DNA of 64,000 nt from Pseudidiomarina aestuarii (GTDB lineage Bacteria; Pseudomonadota; Gammaproteobacteria; Enterobacterales; Alteromonadaceae): NCBI RefSeq assembly GCF_003987355.1, contig NZ_PIPR01000001.1, forward strand, positions 124,001 to 188,000, in the 5' to 3' direction. Position numbers and translations under genes: made by a program. Below, piece by piece: positions 9,858 to 21,962 of the stretch (its first letter is position 1; every line of letters begins with the position of its first letter). The notes beneath the pieces were generated by a model. The model made no database searches. It was not told where the DNA came from and saw only the letters and a program-made list of their open reading frames with translations.

Positions 9858-11216
9858 TTACTGTGCGACGAGTGAGCCCCAGAGATCATATTCATCAGCA
9901 TGCTCAATCAGAACGCTGACTTTGTCGCCTGGTTTGACATTGACCTCGCCATTTAAATAGACCAAGCCATCAATTTCAGGGGCGTCGGCATAACTACGTC
10001 CAATCGCACCTTCAGCATCCACTTCATCAATCAGGACGTCGAGGGTACGGCCAATTTTAGCCTGCAACCGCTGCGCACTGATTTCTTGCTGAACTTGCAT
10101 AAAGCGCTCGTAACGCTCTTGCTTCACTGCTTCAGGAACCGGATCAGGCAAGTCATTCGCTTTGGCGCCATCCACATCGGAGTAGGTAAAACAGCCGACG
10201 CGGTCCAATTGCGCATCACGCAAGAATTGTAATAGCTCTTCAAATTCAGCTTCGGTTTCGCCAGGGAAGCCGACAATAAAGGTACTGCGGATGGTTAAAT
10301 CTGGACAAACTTCACGCCAGCCGCGGATCCGCTCTAACGTCCGCTCCGCTGAGCCCGGGCGCTTCATCAATTTCAAAATACGTTTGTTGGCGTGCTGCAT
10401 CGGAATATCGAGATAGGGCAGAATTTTCCCTGCGGCCATCAATGGGATGACATCGTCGACCGAGGGATATGGATAGACGTAGTGAAGGCGAACCCAAATG
10501 CCTAATTCACCCAGGGCTTCACACAGCTCAAGCATGCGGGTTTTGACCGGTTTGCCATCCCAGAATCCCAGTTTATGCTTCACATCGACGCCATAGGCAC
10601 TGGTATCTTGAGAAATGACTAATAACTCTTTTACACCGGCATTGGCGAGGCGTTTGGCTTCATCAAGCACATTCCCGATCGGGCGGCTGACGAGGTCGCC
10701 GCGCATCGAAGGGATGATGCAGAACGTACAACGATGATTACAGCCTTCCGATATTTTCAGATAAGCATAGTGACGTGGTGTCAGTTTAACGCCGGTGTCG
10801 GGTACGAGATTTTCGTAGGGAATGGTTGCGGTCGGTTTCGGCACATACTTATGGACGTGTCCCATCACTTCTTCATAAGCATGAGGACCGGTAATGGCTA
10901 AAACGTTTGGATGTACTTCACGAATCTCGTCATCTTTGGCGCCCAAGCAACCGGTCACAATGACCTTACCGTTTTCATGCAGAGCTTCACCAATGGCGTC
11001 CAGCGACTCTTGCACGGCGCTGTCGATAAATCCGCACGTGTTGACAATGACCATGTCAGCGTTGGTATAGCTGTTGACGATGTCATAACCTTCGGTGCGA
11101 AGTTGCGTCAAAATGCGCTCAGAGTCGACAAGATTTTTCGGACAACCGAGACTGACAAAACCTATTTTTGCACCGGCTGTAAGTTCTGCGGTGGGGGTGA
11201 ACTGCTCTACACTCAT
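9858..11216 (-). CDS. rimO: Ribosomal protein uS12 methylthiotransferase RimO
   Basis: This radical SAM enzyme adds a methylthio group to an aspartate of ribosomal protein S12. The protein has 452 residues. An N-terminal UPF0004 domain has cluster cysteines C25, C61 and C90. The radical SAM motif [10 protein letters not shown] gives C159, C163 and C166, and a C-terminal TRAM domain ends near residue 450. The sequence [18 protein letters not shown] stretch after the motif ([13 protein letters not shown]) is typical of RimO rather than MiaB. The gene is transcribed alone, with a TATAAT-like element on the minus strand near 11249-11254 as a possible -10. Confidence 0.95.
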   Translation of the reverse strand: MSVEQFTPTAELTAGAKIGFVSLGCPKNLVDSERILTQLRTEGYDIVNSYTNADMVIVNTCGFIDSAVQESLDAIGEALHENGKVIVTGCLGAKDDEIREVHPNVLAITGPHAYEEVMGHVHKYVPKPTATIPYENLVPDTGVKLTPRHYAYLKISEGCNHRCTFCIIPSMRGDLVSRPIGNVLDEAKRLANAGVKELLVISQDTSAYGVDVKHKLGFWDGKPVKTRMLELCEALGELGIWVRLHYVYPYPSVDDVIPLMAAGKILPYLDIPMQHANKRILKLMKRPGSAERTLERIRGWREVCPDLTIRSTFIVGFPGETEAEFEELLQFLRDAQLDRVGCFTYSDVDGAKANDLPDPVPEAVKQERYERFMQVQQEISAQRLQAKIGRTLDVLIDEVDAEGAIGRSYADAPEIDGLVYLNGEVNVKPGDKVSVLIEHADEYDLWGSLVAQ

Positions 11217-11286
11217 GAGGAAAACCTGACTGATCGATAATACGCCATATTATAGCGGTTTCAGCAAGCAACCGATAGCGTCTCGT

Positions 11287-12096
11287 TTATTCTTGTAACC
11301 AGCGATAATAGGCGTCACGAAAGACTGGGTCTTCAATAGCAACAGGAATGATTTCATTGATGAGTTCGAGGGCTTGCGTTCCCCAAGCGTTCTTCGAACA
11401 ACCGACAGCGCCGACTATAGCATCGTCTCTATTTTGCTGGATGGGAATAAACACAAATTCATTACTGGTGGTGCTCTCAATGTAGTTTTTCATCATCAAG
11501 TAATCGATGGTGTAGTCAATACGACCACTACGCAGCATCAGGAACAAATTGTGGGATGATTGAGAACCGCCAATCACCGAAAACTGCGGGCTATCAACAA
11601 GTTCTTGATCGAGAAAGCCTTGCAATCGACCAAACTTGCGCCCTGGCGGCTGGCCAAAGCTATAATCGCGGCTCAGTACTAATGCCTCAATATCGATGGG
11701 GTTACCAAATTTATTCGTCAGTGCCTCTGCTAGTTCAGGCCGCGTAATAATGCCGTGTGGAGGATAGGTGTTTGTCGGGTTGGAAAATTGAGCGATACTT
11801 TGGTCGGACGGTTTCAAGATCATGCACGGCAGACAGACGTTCTGATTATTTTGTATCAGTGCCGATAGTCTCGATGCGGGCAGCGCTTTGATCTCATGTT
11901 CCAGATGTGGGCTTGCATTGATAAATGCTTGTACAAGCGCGTCACACATACCTTGATGCTCGTACTCACCTTCAAGGATATGAAATGGAGGAACGTGATT
12001 AATGCCCCAGACGATATCGGAGGCAAGCGTGGTCGGTACTCCCATAAGCAGAAGTGCCCCGCAGATCCATTTGCGAAAGTGACCGGAACCGAACAT
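11287..12096 (-). CDS. Periplasmic substrate-binding-like protein
   Basis: The 269-residue protein has a signal peptide (cleavage probably after TTLAS, about residue 25). The fold resembles the bacterial extracellular solute-binding family 3 that serves polar amino-acid ABC transporters or signalling. Visible motifs include WGINHVPPFHI near the mature N-terminus and LRSGRIDYTIDY near residue 200, the usual ligand-domain rhythm. No permease or ATPase gene is adjacent, so it may act as an orphan sensor or binding protein. The ligand cannot be predicted. Two Cys around CLPC (about 91-94) could be redox-active or disulfide-bonded. Confidence 0.7.
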   Translation of the reverse strand: MFGSGHFRKWICGALLLMGVPTTLASDIVWGINHVPPFHILEGEYEHQGMCDALVQAFINASPHLEHEIKALPASRLSALIQNNQNVCLPCMILKPSDQSIAQFSNPTNTYPPHGIITRPELAEALTNKFGNPIDIEALVLSRDYSFGQPPGRKFGRLQGFLDQELVDSPQFSVIGGSQSSHNLFLMLRSGRIDYTIDYLMMKNYIESTTSNEFVFIPIQQNRDDAIVGAVGCSKNAWGTQALELINEIIPVAIEDPVFRDAYYRWLQE

Positions 12097-12129
12097 TTGT
12101 ACTCAATATGTAATGGGTTTGTTGCTAGG

Positions 12130-12885
12130 TTAGAACGTTTTTGGCCGCATTACTAGAGTTTGATCGCGTAAATGATCCACCCACATGGCGGTTGCACCCG
12201 CTACAGCGACCGGAATCATAATCAAATTGATAAGAGGTACTGAGGCAAGAAACGCCACCAAACAGCCAAAACTCAAGCTTTTCCCTTTAATCGACCAGAG
12301 TTGATGTCGCATCTCTTTGAACGGAATTTTATGGTTATCAATAGGATAGTCAGCATATTGTATGGTCATGACCCAGCCGGCGAACAGGAACCAGAGCACT
12401 TGGCCAAAAACAGGAACAAATAGGAACAGCAGCAGGAAACCGAGAAAACGTGGAAAGAAATAGACTAACTTTTGAATTTCACGACCGATAATGCGAGGAA
12501 TGTCCCGCACCATGCCAGCTACGCCACCATCAATCGGACGTTGCCCGGTGAGTTTTTCTTCGACTTTTTCAGCCAGCAAACTGTTAAAGGGGGCCGCGAT
12601 GATATTGGCAACACTGGTAAAGCTCACCGCAAAAAGTACGATAATAGCCAATACCAAGAACGGCCACATCAAGTAGCGCAGCCACTCCAGGTAATCGGGC
12701 AGCCAACTGAGCGCGAGTTCTATCCAGCTCCCCGCGTAAGAGAACACTGCCCAAATAGCGGCCGCAAACAGCAAAATATTCAGTAGCAGTGGAATAATAG
12801 CGTAGCGTCGCACACCGGCTTGAAAAGCTAATTCAAAACCACGTGCGACATAACTCGGGCCAAAGTTACTGACGGTGCGTTCCAT
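12130..12885 (-). CDS. cysZ: Sulfate permease CysZ
   Basis: The inner-membrane protein has 251 residues and about four to six hydrophobic segments. Family-typical blocks are the N-terminal FGPSYVARGFELAFQAG, FNSLLAEKVEEKLTG and WMTIQYADYPIDNHK-like region (TIQYADYPIDNHK). CysZ imports sulfate for cysteine synthesis and is usually under CysB control. It is divergent from smc-zipA-ligA. In E. coli cysZ is divergent from zipA-ligA directly, so the neighbourhood is conserved apart from smc. Confidence 0.93.
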   Translation of the reverse strand: MERTVSNFGPSYVARGFELAFQAGVRRYAIIPLLLNILLFAAAIWAVFSYAGSWIELALSWLPDYLEWLRYLMWPFLVLAIIVLFAVSFTSVANIIAAPFNSLLAEKVEEKLTGQRPIDGGVAGMVRDIPRIIGREIQKLVYFFPRFLGFLLLFLFVPVFGQVLWFLFAGWVMTIQYADYPIDNHKIPFKEMRHQLWSIKGKSLSFGCLVAFLASVPLINLIMIPVAVAGATAMWVDHLRDQTLVMRPKTF

Positions 12886-13076
12886 AACGTCCTCTTTATT
12901 TCATTCAGATAGAGGGCATTATAGGGGGATAGACTTGTTCTCTGCAGTTGAAATTGTAAATATGAGTTACGAGAGCAGTTATGGTCGGGAAACTGGCCAT
13001 CATAGTCTTGTGTTTTTCGAGATTCTCATGAATCCTAACAGCTTCGATAACAACAATAACAACATGGACTTCGTAC

Positions 13077-16000
13077 TTGCGCCTTAAGCACATCAAATTA
13101 GTCGGCTTCAAGTCATTCGTCGACCCAACCAAAGTGCCATTCCCGCACCAGATGACCTGTGTGGTGGGGCCGAATGGCTGTGGGAAATCGAATGTCATTG
13201 ATGCGGTGCGTTGGGTGCTTGGTGAGAGCTCTGCGAAGAATTTGCGTGGCGATGCAATGACCGATGTCATTTTCAATGGTTCCAATGCACGCAAACCGGT
13301 CTCTCAAGCCAGCGTCGAATTAGTATTTGATAACACCAGTGGGCGTATTCAGGGAGAGTACGCCAGCTACGCTGAAATTTCGGTGAAGCGCTTGGTGACT
13401 CGTGATGGACGCTCGGATTATTTTCTCAACAGTAGTAAATGCCGTCGCCGTGACATCACCGACTTATTTCTGGGGACTGGCCTGGGTCCGCGCAGCTACG
13501 CCATCATCGAGCAGGGCATGATTTCCCGGCTGATTGAATCAAAACCACAAGAATTACGGGTGTTTATTGAGGAGGCCGCGGGGATCTCGAAATACAAAGA
13601 GCGCCGCAAAGAGACCGAAAGTCGCATCCAGCACACTCGTGATAATCTTGATCGGTTGACTGACGTTCGAGATGAGCTCGGTGCCCAACTCGATAAGTTA
13701 CAGCGCCAAGCCGCTGCTGCCCGCCGCTATAAAGAATTGAAAGCGCAAGAACGCACCTATCGAGCAGAACTCCAAGCTTTACGCTGGTTGGCGATTGAGA
13801 ACCAGGCTGAGTCGATTCGCCGGCAAATTCAAAGCGACGAAACGGAACTCGAAAAATGGCTGGCGGAACAGCGTGGCAGTGAGCGCGGTACCACCGAGTT
13901 ACGAGAACAAACAGCGGATGCCAAGCAACGACTCGACGCTGTCCAACAGCAGTTTTATCAGCTCGGCAATGATGTCACTCGCACGGAGCACCAACTGCAA
14001 AGCTTACGCGGGCAATTGCAGCAACGTGAGCAACGCAAACGCGAGTTGAGTGACGAGCTCGAACGACTCGACGAAACCTATCAGCGTGATGTGGAAGCTG
14101 AAGTTCAGTTGCAATTGACGATAGATGAACTCACACCGCAACATGAAGAGTCTCAGGCAAAGCTTGAGCAAGCACAGGTTGAATTCGAGGCGCTTGAGGC
14201 GCGTTATGAGGCGCAACAAGATGCGCATCAACAATTCTTAGAGCAACAACAACGGCGGCGCGAAACGGAACAGAACCTGAAGCTGCAAATCGAGCGAGCG
14301 GAACACCAACAAGCCCGATGTCTGGAAGCTATTGCACAATTAAAGCAAGAGTTGGAAGCCTCGCAACGTGAATTGAATGCACTCGACACCGCCGAGCTAC
14401 AGGAGCAATTAAGTCGTCTCGAGGCGTCGTTGCATGAGCGACAACAGCAACTCGGTGCAGTTCAAACCGAAAAGCGGCAGGCACAGGAGCACAGTGACAA
14501 CCTGCAGACCGCTATTGCTGAACGTCATACCGAACAACAACAACTGGGTGGCCGGCAGAGTTCTCTACAAACACTACTTGAGGCCGCGAGCGCAAGTCAT
14601 TGGCCGGAAAGTGTCAAAGCTTGGTTAGATACACAACAGGTCACTGCCCGCGGGCAAGTGCGTGATCACATGCAAGTGACGGAAGCCTGGCAACTGGCTA
14701 TTGAACAACTCACCGGAGCTTGGCTGGATGCTTGGATTGTAGACGAACGCCTACAGCAATGGCCTGAGGAACTGGGCGCACGCGTGGTTGTGCTTGGAAC
14801 CGAAAGCGCGCCACGGCGAGGAAGCTTAGCCGCTGAATGTCAGGGGCTACTGACACGTTGGGAGTGGCTACAGAATATCGCAGCGGCGTCGTCAACTGAC
14901 GCTGCACAACAATGCCTTGCCGATGGCTGGCTTGCGGCAATGACGCCGTCGGGACAATTTTGGTCCGCTGCGGGCTATAGCGCCGCCAGTATTGAGGCTG
15001 CTGACAGCCAATTGTTGCAGCAGCAGGAACTCACCAGCATTGAGGCGCGATTGCATGCGATCAGCAGCGAGCTCAAACAGCTGCAAGACCAGCGACAGCA
15101 GCAACAGAGTCTGCTTGAGCAAATCGATCAACAGCTGCAAGCAGAACGTGATGCTATGAATGAGCTGCAGGCTCAGCGGGCGACGTGGCAAGACAAGTTG
15201 CTGTGGCAACAAGAGCAGCAACAACGCATACAAAGTAAGATTGCGCAGTGGCATGAACGTATTGAAGCGCAGCAACAAGAGGCGGAGGAAGCTGCGCTGA
15301 CCGCTGCTGTGGCGAGCGAAGAATTAGCACAATATTTAGAACAAGATCAGGCTATGCAGGACGATGCCGACTGGCAGCAGCAACGTCAAGTATTGCAGCA
15401 ACAGCGGCAAGAATTACGCGATCGGTTGCAACAACGACAGCAGCAGGCGCAACAAGTCGCCATGCAATTACAACAAGCACAGATGCAACTGCAACAGATG
15501 GCGACACTGTTAGAACGAAGTAAACAGCATAGCGCCCAAACTCAAGAACAGTTACAACTGCTGCAAGAGCCTGCGAGCGAGCAACAAGAAGAGCTCGAGA
15601 TGCTGGCGCTGCAATTGGAAGAGTTATTGCAGCAGCGCGAAGCTGTGGATGAACAGCGCCGTGATATTGCTAATGAAGTCAGTACGCTTGAACAACAATT
15701 ACGTGAGGTCAGTTCTGGCGCGCAAGGGGTCGAGGCGCATATTGAGAAAGCACGGCAGAAGGTGCAGAGTAGCCAGTTAGAGTTAGTTGCGTTGCAAGAA
15801 CGCAGCCGCAATGTGCTCGCGGTTCTGCAAGAAATGAATCAGCCGATAAAACCGATCCTTGAGCAACTTTCTGACGAGGCCAATGAAAAGCAATGGCAAG
15901 CAGAAGTGGAACGGCTGCAGGCGGCAATCCAGCGGCTTGGCGCTATCAACCTTGCCGCGATTGATGAAGCAGAAACATTGGCGGAAAGAAAAAGCTATTT

Positions 16001-16550
16001 AGATCAGCAACATGATGATTTATCGTCGTCATTGGAAACGTTGGAAACGGCCATTCGGAAAATTAATAAAGAAACACGTCAGCGCTTCCGAACTACATTT
16101 GATTCGGTAAATGCGGGCTTACAGGAATTGTTTCCGAAGGTCTTTGGCGGCGGCACCGCCTACTTAGCGCTCACAGATGACGATCTATTGGAAACTGGGG
16201 TGACGATCATGGCGCGGCCACCCGGTAAGAAAAATAGTACAATTCATTTGCTTTCTGGTGGTGAAAAGGCGCTAACCGCTTTATCATTGGTGTTTGCAAT
16301 CTTTCGTCTGAATCCGGCGCCGTTTTGTTTATTGGACGAGGTAGATGCGCCGCTTGACGATGCCAACGTGGGACGTTTTTGTCGACTGGTTGAAGAAATG
16401 TCGGAAACCGTCCAGTTTATTTACATCAGTCACAACAAAATTGCGATGGAGATGGCGTCGCATTTAGCTGGTGTTACCATGCAAGAACCGGGTGTATCGA
16501 GATTGGTTGCGGTTGATATTGAAGCCGCGGTAGCCATGACAGAAGCTTGA
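13077..16550 (+). CDS. smc: Chromosome segregation ATPase SMC
   Basis: The 1157-residue protein has the full SMC layout. The N-terminal ATPase half begins RLKHIKLVGFKSFVDPT and has Walker A GPNGCGKSN (31-39). Gln/Glu-rich coiled coils flank a hinge near residues 500-640. The C-terminal half has LSGGEKALTALSL (about 1058-1070) and Walker B CLLDEVDAPLDD (about 1083-1094). SMC with ScpAB condenses and separates chromosomes. The start is TTG at 13077, chosen because the family begins at this residue and no in-frame ATG lies nearby; no clear Shine-Dalgarno is visible. It heads smc-zipA-ligA, the order also known in Pseudomonas. Confidence 0.95.
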   Translation: MRLKHIKLVGFKSFVDPTKVPFPHQMTCVVGPNGCGKSNVIDAVRWVLGESSAKNLRGDAMTDVIFNGSNARKPVSQASVELVFDNTSGRIQGEYASYAEISVKRLVTRDGRSDYFLNSSKCRRRDITDLFLGTGLGPRSYAIIEQGMISRLIESKPQELRVFIEEAAGISKYKERRKETESRIQHTRDNLDRLTDVRDELGAQLDKLQRQAAAARRYKELKAQERTYRAELQALRWLAIENQAESIRRQIQSDETELEKWLAEQRGSERGTTELREQTADAKQRLDAVQQQFYQLGNDVTRTEHQLQSLRGQLQQREQRKRELSDELERLDETYQRDVEAEVQLQLTIDELTPQHEESQAKLEQAQVEFEALEARYEAQQDAHQQFLEQQQRRRETEQNLKLQIERAEHQQARCLEAIAQLKQELEASQRELNALDTAELQEQLSRLEASLHERQQQLGAVQTEKRQAQEHSDNLQTAIAERHTEQQQLGGRQSSLQTLLEAASASHWPESVKAWLDTQQVTARGQVRDHMQVTEAWQLAIEQLTGAWLDAWIVDERLQQWPEELGARVVVLGTESAPRRGSLAAECQGLLTRWEWLQNIAAASSTDAAQQCLADGWLAAMTPSGQFWSAAGYSAASIEAADSQLLQQQELTSIEARLHAISSELKQLQDQRQQQQSLLEQIDQQLQAERDAMNELQAQRATWQDKLLWQQEQQQRIQSKIAQWHERIEAQQQEAEEAALTAAVASEELAQYLEQDQAMQDDADWQQQRQVLQQQRQELRDRLQQRQQQAQQVAMQLQQAQMQLQQMATLLERSKQHSAQTQEQLQLLQEPASEQQEELEMLALQLEELLQQREAVDEQRRDIANEVSTLEQQLREVSSGAQGVEAHIEKARQKVQSSQLELVALQERSRNVLAVLQEMNQPIKPILEQLSDEANEKQWQAEVERLQAAIQRLGAINLAAIDEAETLAERKSYLDQQHDDLSSSLETLETAIRKINKETRQRFRTTFDSVNAGLQELFPKVFGGGTAYLALTDDDLLETGVTIMARPPGKKNSTIHLLSGGEKALTALSLVFAIFRLNPAPFCLLDEVDAPLDDANVGRFCRLVEEMSETVQFIYISHNKIAMEMASHLAGVTMQEPGVSRLVAVDIEAAVAMTEA

Positions 16551-16601
16551 GTGTGAACGATCAACTTGTAACCGAAATGATAACAACGAAGAGAGCGTTA
16601 C

Positions 16602-17525
16602 ATGAGTAATATGCAGATTGTGTTTACGGTCATAGGTTTAATTCTGATCCTTGCCATTATTGGCCATGGTATGTGGACCATCCGCAAGAATGAACGGCGT
16701 GACTCTGACCGTGCTGCTGCTCTGGACCGCAAACGTCAATCAGCCGATGGATTTGATGATGACGGCATTGGTGCTGTGCGTGTCATCAAACGCACGGACA
16801 GTCAGCCGAAGCCTGCTGCTAAATCAGCTCCCGAGCCCCTTTCAGAGCCGAAGCCTACGCCTGAACCTGCTTCAGAATCTGCGCCAGAACCACATTTAGA
16901 GCCACAATCGGAAAGTTTAGAAGTCGAGTCTACTGAAACCGAAGCAGCACCAGTGCGAGCGCAGGATGACGTGGTTGAACCACCCTCCATGCGCGCGACG
17001 GATGACCTCCCAGAATCAATTCCGTCGATGACAGCAGAACCAAGCCAAGCGCAAATGGATTTGAAGGTCGAGCGAAAGCCTGATGAGAAGATTATTACCG
17101 AAGAACCCGAAGAAGTTATTGTCCTGCATGTAACGGGCAACTTCGAAGGCGCTATTCTGTTGCAGCAGATGACAGAGCTTGGCTTCAAATACGGTGATTT
17201 TGATATTTTCCATCGTCATGTTGATACCGCAGGCAACGGCCCTGTACTTTTTAGTCTTGCGAACATGTTCAACCCGGGCACGTTCGATATCGACCATATG
17301 GAAACGTTTCAAACCGATGGGATTGCCTTATTCTTAGCATTACCGATTAAAGGCGATTCGAAGCAGGCATTTACCATGATGCACAATGCTGCGGTAAAAT
17401 TGGCTGCGGCCGTCGACAAGGGCCAAGTTTTGGATGAACACCGGAATCCGTTGACGCGGCAATCGGTGCAGCACATTCATCAGCGTATTCGTGAATTTGA
17501 GCGTAAACGTCTCATCAGACAATAA
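16602..17525 (+). CDS. zipA: Cell division protein ZipA
   Basis: The protein has 307 residues. An N-terminal membrane anchor (about 4-24) is followed by a short basic stretch, then a Pro/Glu/Ser-rich linker with repeated PEP-like units (about 65-165). The C-terminal globular ZipA domain (about 170-300) has VIVLHVTGNFEGAILLQQM and GPVLFSLANMFNPGTF. ZipA tethers the FtsZ C-terminal tail to the inner membrane at the divisome. It lies 51 bases after smc and 9 bases before ligA, forming one operon. The topology (anchor then cytosolic domain) fits the family. Confidence 0.94.
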   Translation: MSNMQIVFTVIGLILILAIIGHGMWTIRKNERRDSDRAAALDRKRQSADGFDDDGIGAVRVIKRTDSQPKPAAKSAPEPLSEPKPTPEPASESAPEPHLEPQSESLEVESTETEAAPVRAQDDVVEPPSMRATDDLPESIPSMTAEPSQAQMDLKVERKPDEKIITEEPEEVIVLHVTGNFEGAILLQQMTELGFKYGDFDIFHRHVDTAGNGPVLFSLANMFNPGTFDIDHMETFQTDGIALFLALPIKGDSKQAFTMMHNAAVKLAAAVDKGQVLDEHRNPLTRQSVQHIHQRIREFERKRLIRQ

Positions 17526-19550
<2,025 letters not shown>

Positions 19551-19565
19551 TGTCTTATCGACGCG

Positions 19566-21191
19566 TTATGACTGCGAATTCAGTCGGGTTACATCCACAA
19601 AGAGTTTCAGTTGTTGGCCCGGCTGTAAGTAGTTTTTACGACTGATCTGATTCCACTTCTCAATATCAGCAATCTTGACGCCAAAGCGATTTGCTATACG
19701 AGCGAGCGAATCACCAGAACGCACACGATAGCTTAAACTCCGGATCACGCCACTTGGTTTCTCATCTTCAGGTAGCCAAACGACCAGTTTACGACCTTGC
19801 CGCAGCGGGTCGGTTGGTGCCATCCCATTCCATTTTGCGAGCGCCCGCAAATTCACATTGTATTTGCGACTGATATCCCACAGCGTATCGCCAGCTTCAA
19901 CTTGGTGTTCTATTTTATGCTGACCACGTGGCGTTGCTTGGGTATCGGCAAGTCGTTGCTCAGCCGACAGGCTATAATCGGTGAGATCTCGAGTAGCGAC
20001 AGGAATGAGCAAATATTCTCCGGCACGAATCATTGAACCGCGAACGCCGTTGGCCTGACGAATTGCATCGACAGTGGTGTGATACTTTTTGGCAATCACC
20101 AGTAAACTCTCACCATTTTTCACGCGATGGCGGGTCCATTGGACCCAGTCCTTGGCGTCACTGCTCGCTAACCAAGTTTCCAACTGCTTCGCATTTTCCA
20201 GCGGTAACAAGAGCCGATGAGGTCCCTGCGGGTCGGTAGCCCAGCGATTGTAGCCCGAATTGTAATGATGCAGTTGTTCCAACGTCAGCCCGGCATGTTC
20301 TGCCGCTTTCGCAAGGTCAATTTGACTCTCTGCGTGAACAACTGCGAGATACGGCTGATTATCGATGGGTACCCACGAATACTGATAGGTCTCATGATGT
20401 TTCAAGATATCAGCAAGCGCGAGTAATTTGGGTACATAAGCGCGTGTTTCTCGGGGTAGGTCAAGAGACCAAAAATCGGTTGGTTTGCCAGCGCGCTTAT
20501 TTTTTCGAATGGCACCACGAACTCGACCTTCACCTGAATTATAGGCTGCGAGTGCATGGAGCCAATTGCCGTCAAACATGGTGTGGAGCGCATCGAGATA
20601 ATCCAACGCCGCATGTGTAGCAGCATGAACATCACGGCGACCGTCATACCACCAATTGATTTCCAATCCATAATGACGAGCGGTTCCGGGGATAAACTGC
20701 CAAATACCGGCCGCGCGGCCATGCGAGTAGGCAAAGGGGTCAAAGGCGCTCTCAACAATAGGGAGTAGCGCCAGTTCCAGTGGCATTCCGCGCTTTTCAA
20801 TTTCTTCAACAATCAAATGCATGAACGGCTGCGCTCGCTTCGCAACTCGTTCCATATAGGCAGGATTGCGCAAATACCAATCGCGTTGACTGATTACACG
20901 GGGTACTTCAGGTGCTTCCATCATTAACTGTCGTTGTATTCGAAACCAAATATTGGTCTCGTCTTGCGGTGCAATTACGACCACTGCCTCTGGTGGTTCT
21001 GCTGGAGCATCGAGGTCGGCAATCATCTTCGCAGGTGCTGGCGCGGGTGGCTCTTTGATTGGCGTCGATGGTTCAACCATGACGGTTGATTCGGCGGTTT
21101 CTGCGGTTTCACTGGGCAGCATAGAGCAGCCTGCTAAAAGTACGCAGGTCAGTACCGAGAGTGAGAATATTCGAGCTGTCTTCATTGGCAT
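19566..21191 (-). CDS. mltD: Membrane-bound lytic transglycosylase D with three LysM domains
   Basis: The 541-residue lipoprotein has a signal with lipobox LAGC (about residues 19-22). The family 1E transglycosylase domain (about 100-300) has the catalytic Glu in LPIVESAFDPFAYSHGRAAG and the AGIWQFIPGTA block. Three LysM domains follow at about 350-395, 430-477 and 488-533, which bind peptidoglycan. It cleaves glycan strands to 1,6-anhydro products during wall turnover. Its ATG overlaps the gloB stop by one base (TAATG), so translation is probably coupled. gloB-mltD adjacency is also seen in E. coli. Confidence 0.94.
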   Translation of the reverse strand: MPMKTARIFSLSVLTCVLLAGCSMLPSETAETAESTVMVEPSTPIKEPPAPAPAKMIADLDAPAEPPEAVVVIAPQDETNIWFRIQRQLMMEAPEVPRVISQRDWYLRNPAYMERVAKRAQPFMHLIVEEIEKRGMPLELALLPIVESAFDPFAYSHGRAAGIWQFIPGTARHYGLEINWWYDGRRDVHAATHAALDYLDALHTMFDGNWLHALAAYNSGEGRVRGAIRKNKRAGKPTDFWSLDLPRETRAYVPKLLALADILKHHETYQYSWVPIDNQPYLAVVHAESQIDLAKAAEHAGLTLEQLHHYNSGYNRWATDPQGPHRLLLPLENAKQLETWLASSDAKDWVQWTRHRVKNGESLLVIAKKYHTTVDAIRQANGVRGSMIRAGEYLLIPVATRDLTDYSLSAEQRLADTQATPRGQHKIEHQVEAGDTLWDISRKYNVNLRALAKWNGMAPTDPLRQGRKLVVWLPEDEKPSGVIRSLSYRVRSGDSLARIANRFGVKIADIEKWNQISRKNYLQPGQQLKLFVDVTRLNSQS

Positions 21192-21904
21192 TAGAACTTA
21201 TCTTTCCATTGACGTCGTTGCGCAAATTCTGCAACAGACTGAGCACGTAAAAAAGGATTAATTTGCCACTCCTGCTCAATGGTCGTTGGCAGGGTGATCT
21301 GATTTTGTTGGCGTTGTGCGGTGACCCATTGCGCAAATTCCCGCAACGACGTGTTATTTGGCTCTGCCGCTGCAGCGAATTTTACATTCGCCGCTGTATA
21401 TTCATGTGCACAATAGACTTTGGTGTCTGCTGGGAGTTCACCAAGGCGCTGTAACGATTGGTAATATTGTTCGGGGTTGCCTTCAAACATACGCCCGCAC
21501 CCCGCGGCAAAGAGCGTATCACCGCAGAACACCGCCGTGGTATTGTAAAAGCTGATGTGATCAAGCGTATGTCCGGGCGTTTCGATGACATGCATAGGTT
21601 CATCGAGACCTGGCACCGAGACCCGATCGCCATCTTGAACGCGCTCTGTCACGCCCTGGATTTTCGGATTTACAGGACCGTATACAGGCACGTCGAAGTG
21701 CTCTAATAGGGGGAGTAAACCATCGGTATGATCCCAATGATGATGAGTGATCAGGATCGCACTGAGTGTCAGTTGATGGGCTTGCAGATAATCGAGCACC
21801 GGTTTCTCGTCACCTGGATCAACCACCACAACGTGTTGCGAGTCAAGCTCACGAGCCAACCAAATGTAATTGTCGGTAAATGCGGGTAGTGCAGTAACAA
21901 GCAT
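21191..21904 (-). CDS. gloB: Hydroxyacylglutathione hydrolase (glyoxalase II)
   Basis: The enzyme hydrolyses S-lactoylglutathione to lactate and glutathione, completing methylglyoxal detoxification. The 237-residue protein has the metallo-beta-lactamase metal motif THHHWDHTDG near residue 55, CGDTLFAAGCGRMFEG, and the C-terminal HAEYT-like helix (CAHEYTAANVKFA). I placed the start at the ATG at 21904, since AGCAGGG precedes it, rather than the TTG two codons upstream. It is divergent from a methyltransferase gene, as gloB is from yafS in E. coli, and its stop overlaps the mltD start. Confidence 0.94.
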   Translation of the reverse strand: MLVTALPAFTDNYIWLARELDSQHVVVVDPGDEKPVLDYLQAHQLTLSAILITHHHWDHTDGLLPLLEHFDVPVYGPVNPKIQGVTERVQDGDRVSVPGLDEPMHVIETPGHTLDHISFYNTTAVFCGDTLFAAGCGRMFEGNPEQYYQSLQRLGELPADTKVYCAHEYTAANVKFAAAAEPNNTSLREFAQWVTAQRQQNQITLPTTIEQEWQINPFLRAQSVAEFAQRRQWKDKF

Positions 21905-21962
21905 AACCAAACCCTGCTAATCTAGACATCAATGTACGCGAGTATACAGGTGATAGGGTGCG

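Noticed and set aside
12875-13087. 70-residue frame before smc as a gene
   Set aside because: It spans the cysZ/smc promoter gap, has an Asn-rich tail from AT-rich DNA and no homology; only its last seven codons are noted as a possible leader.
14000-15800. Gln-rich low-complexity stretch as a repeat or mobile element
   Set aside because: It is the coiled coil of SMC, in frame and flanked by intact ATPase halves.
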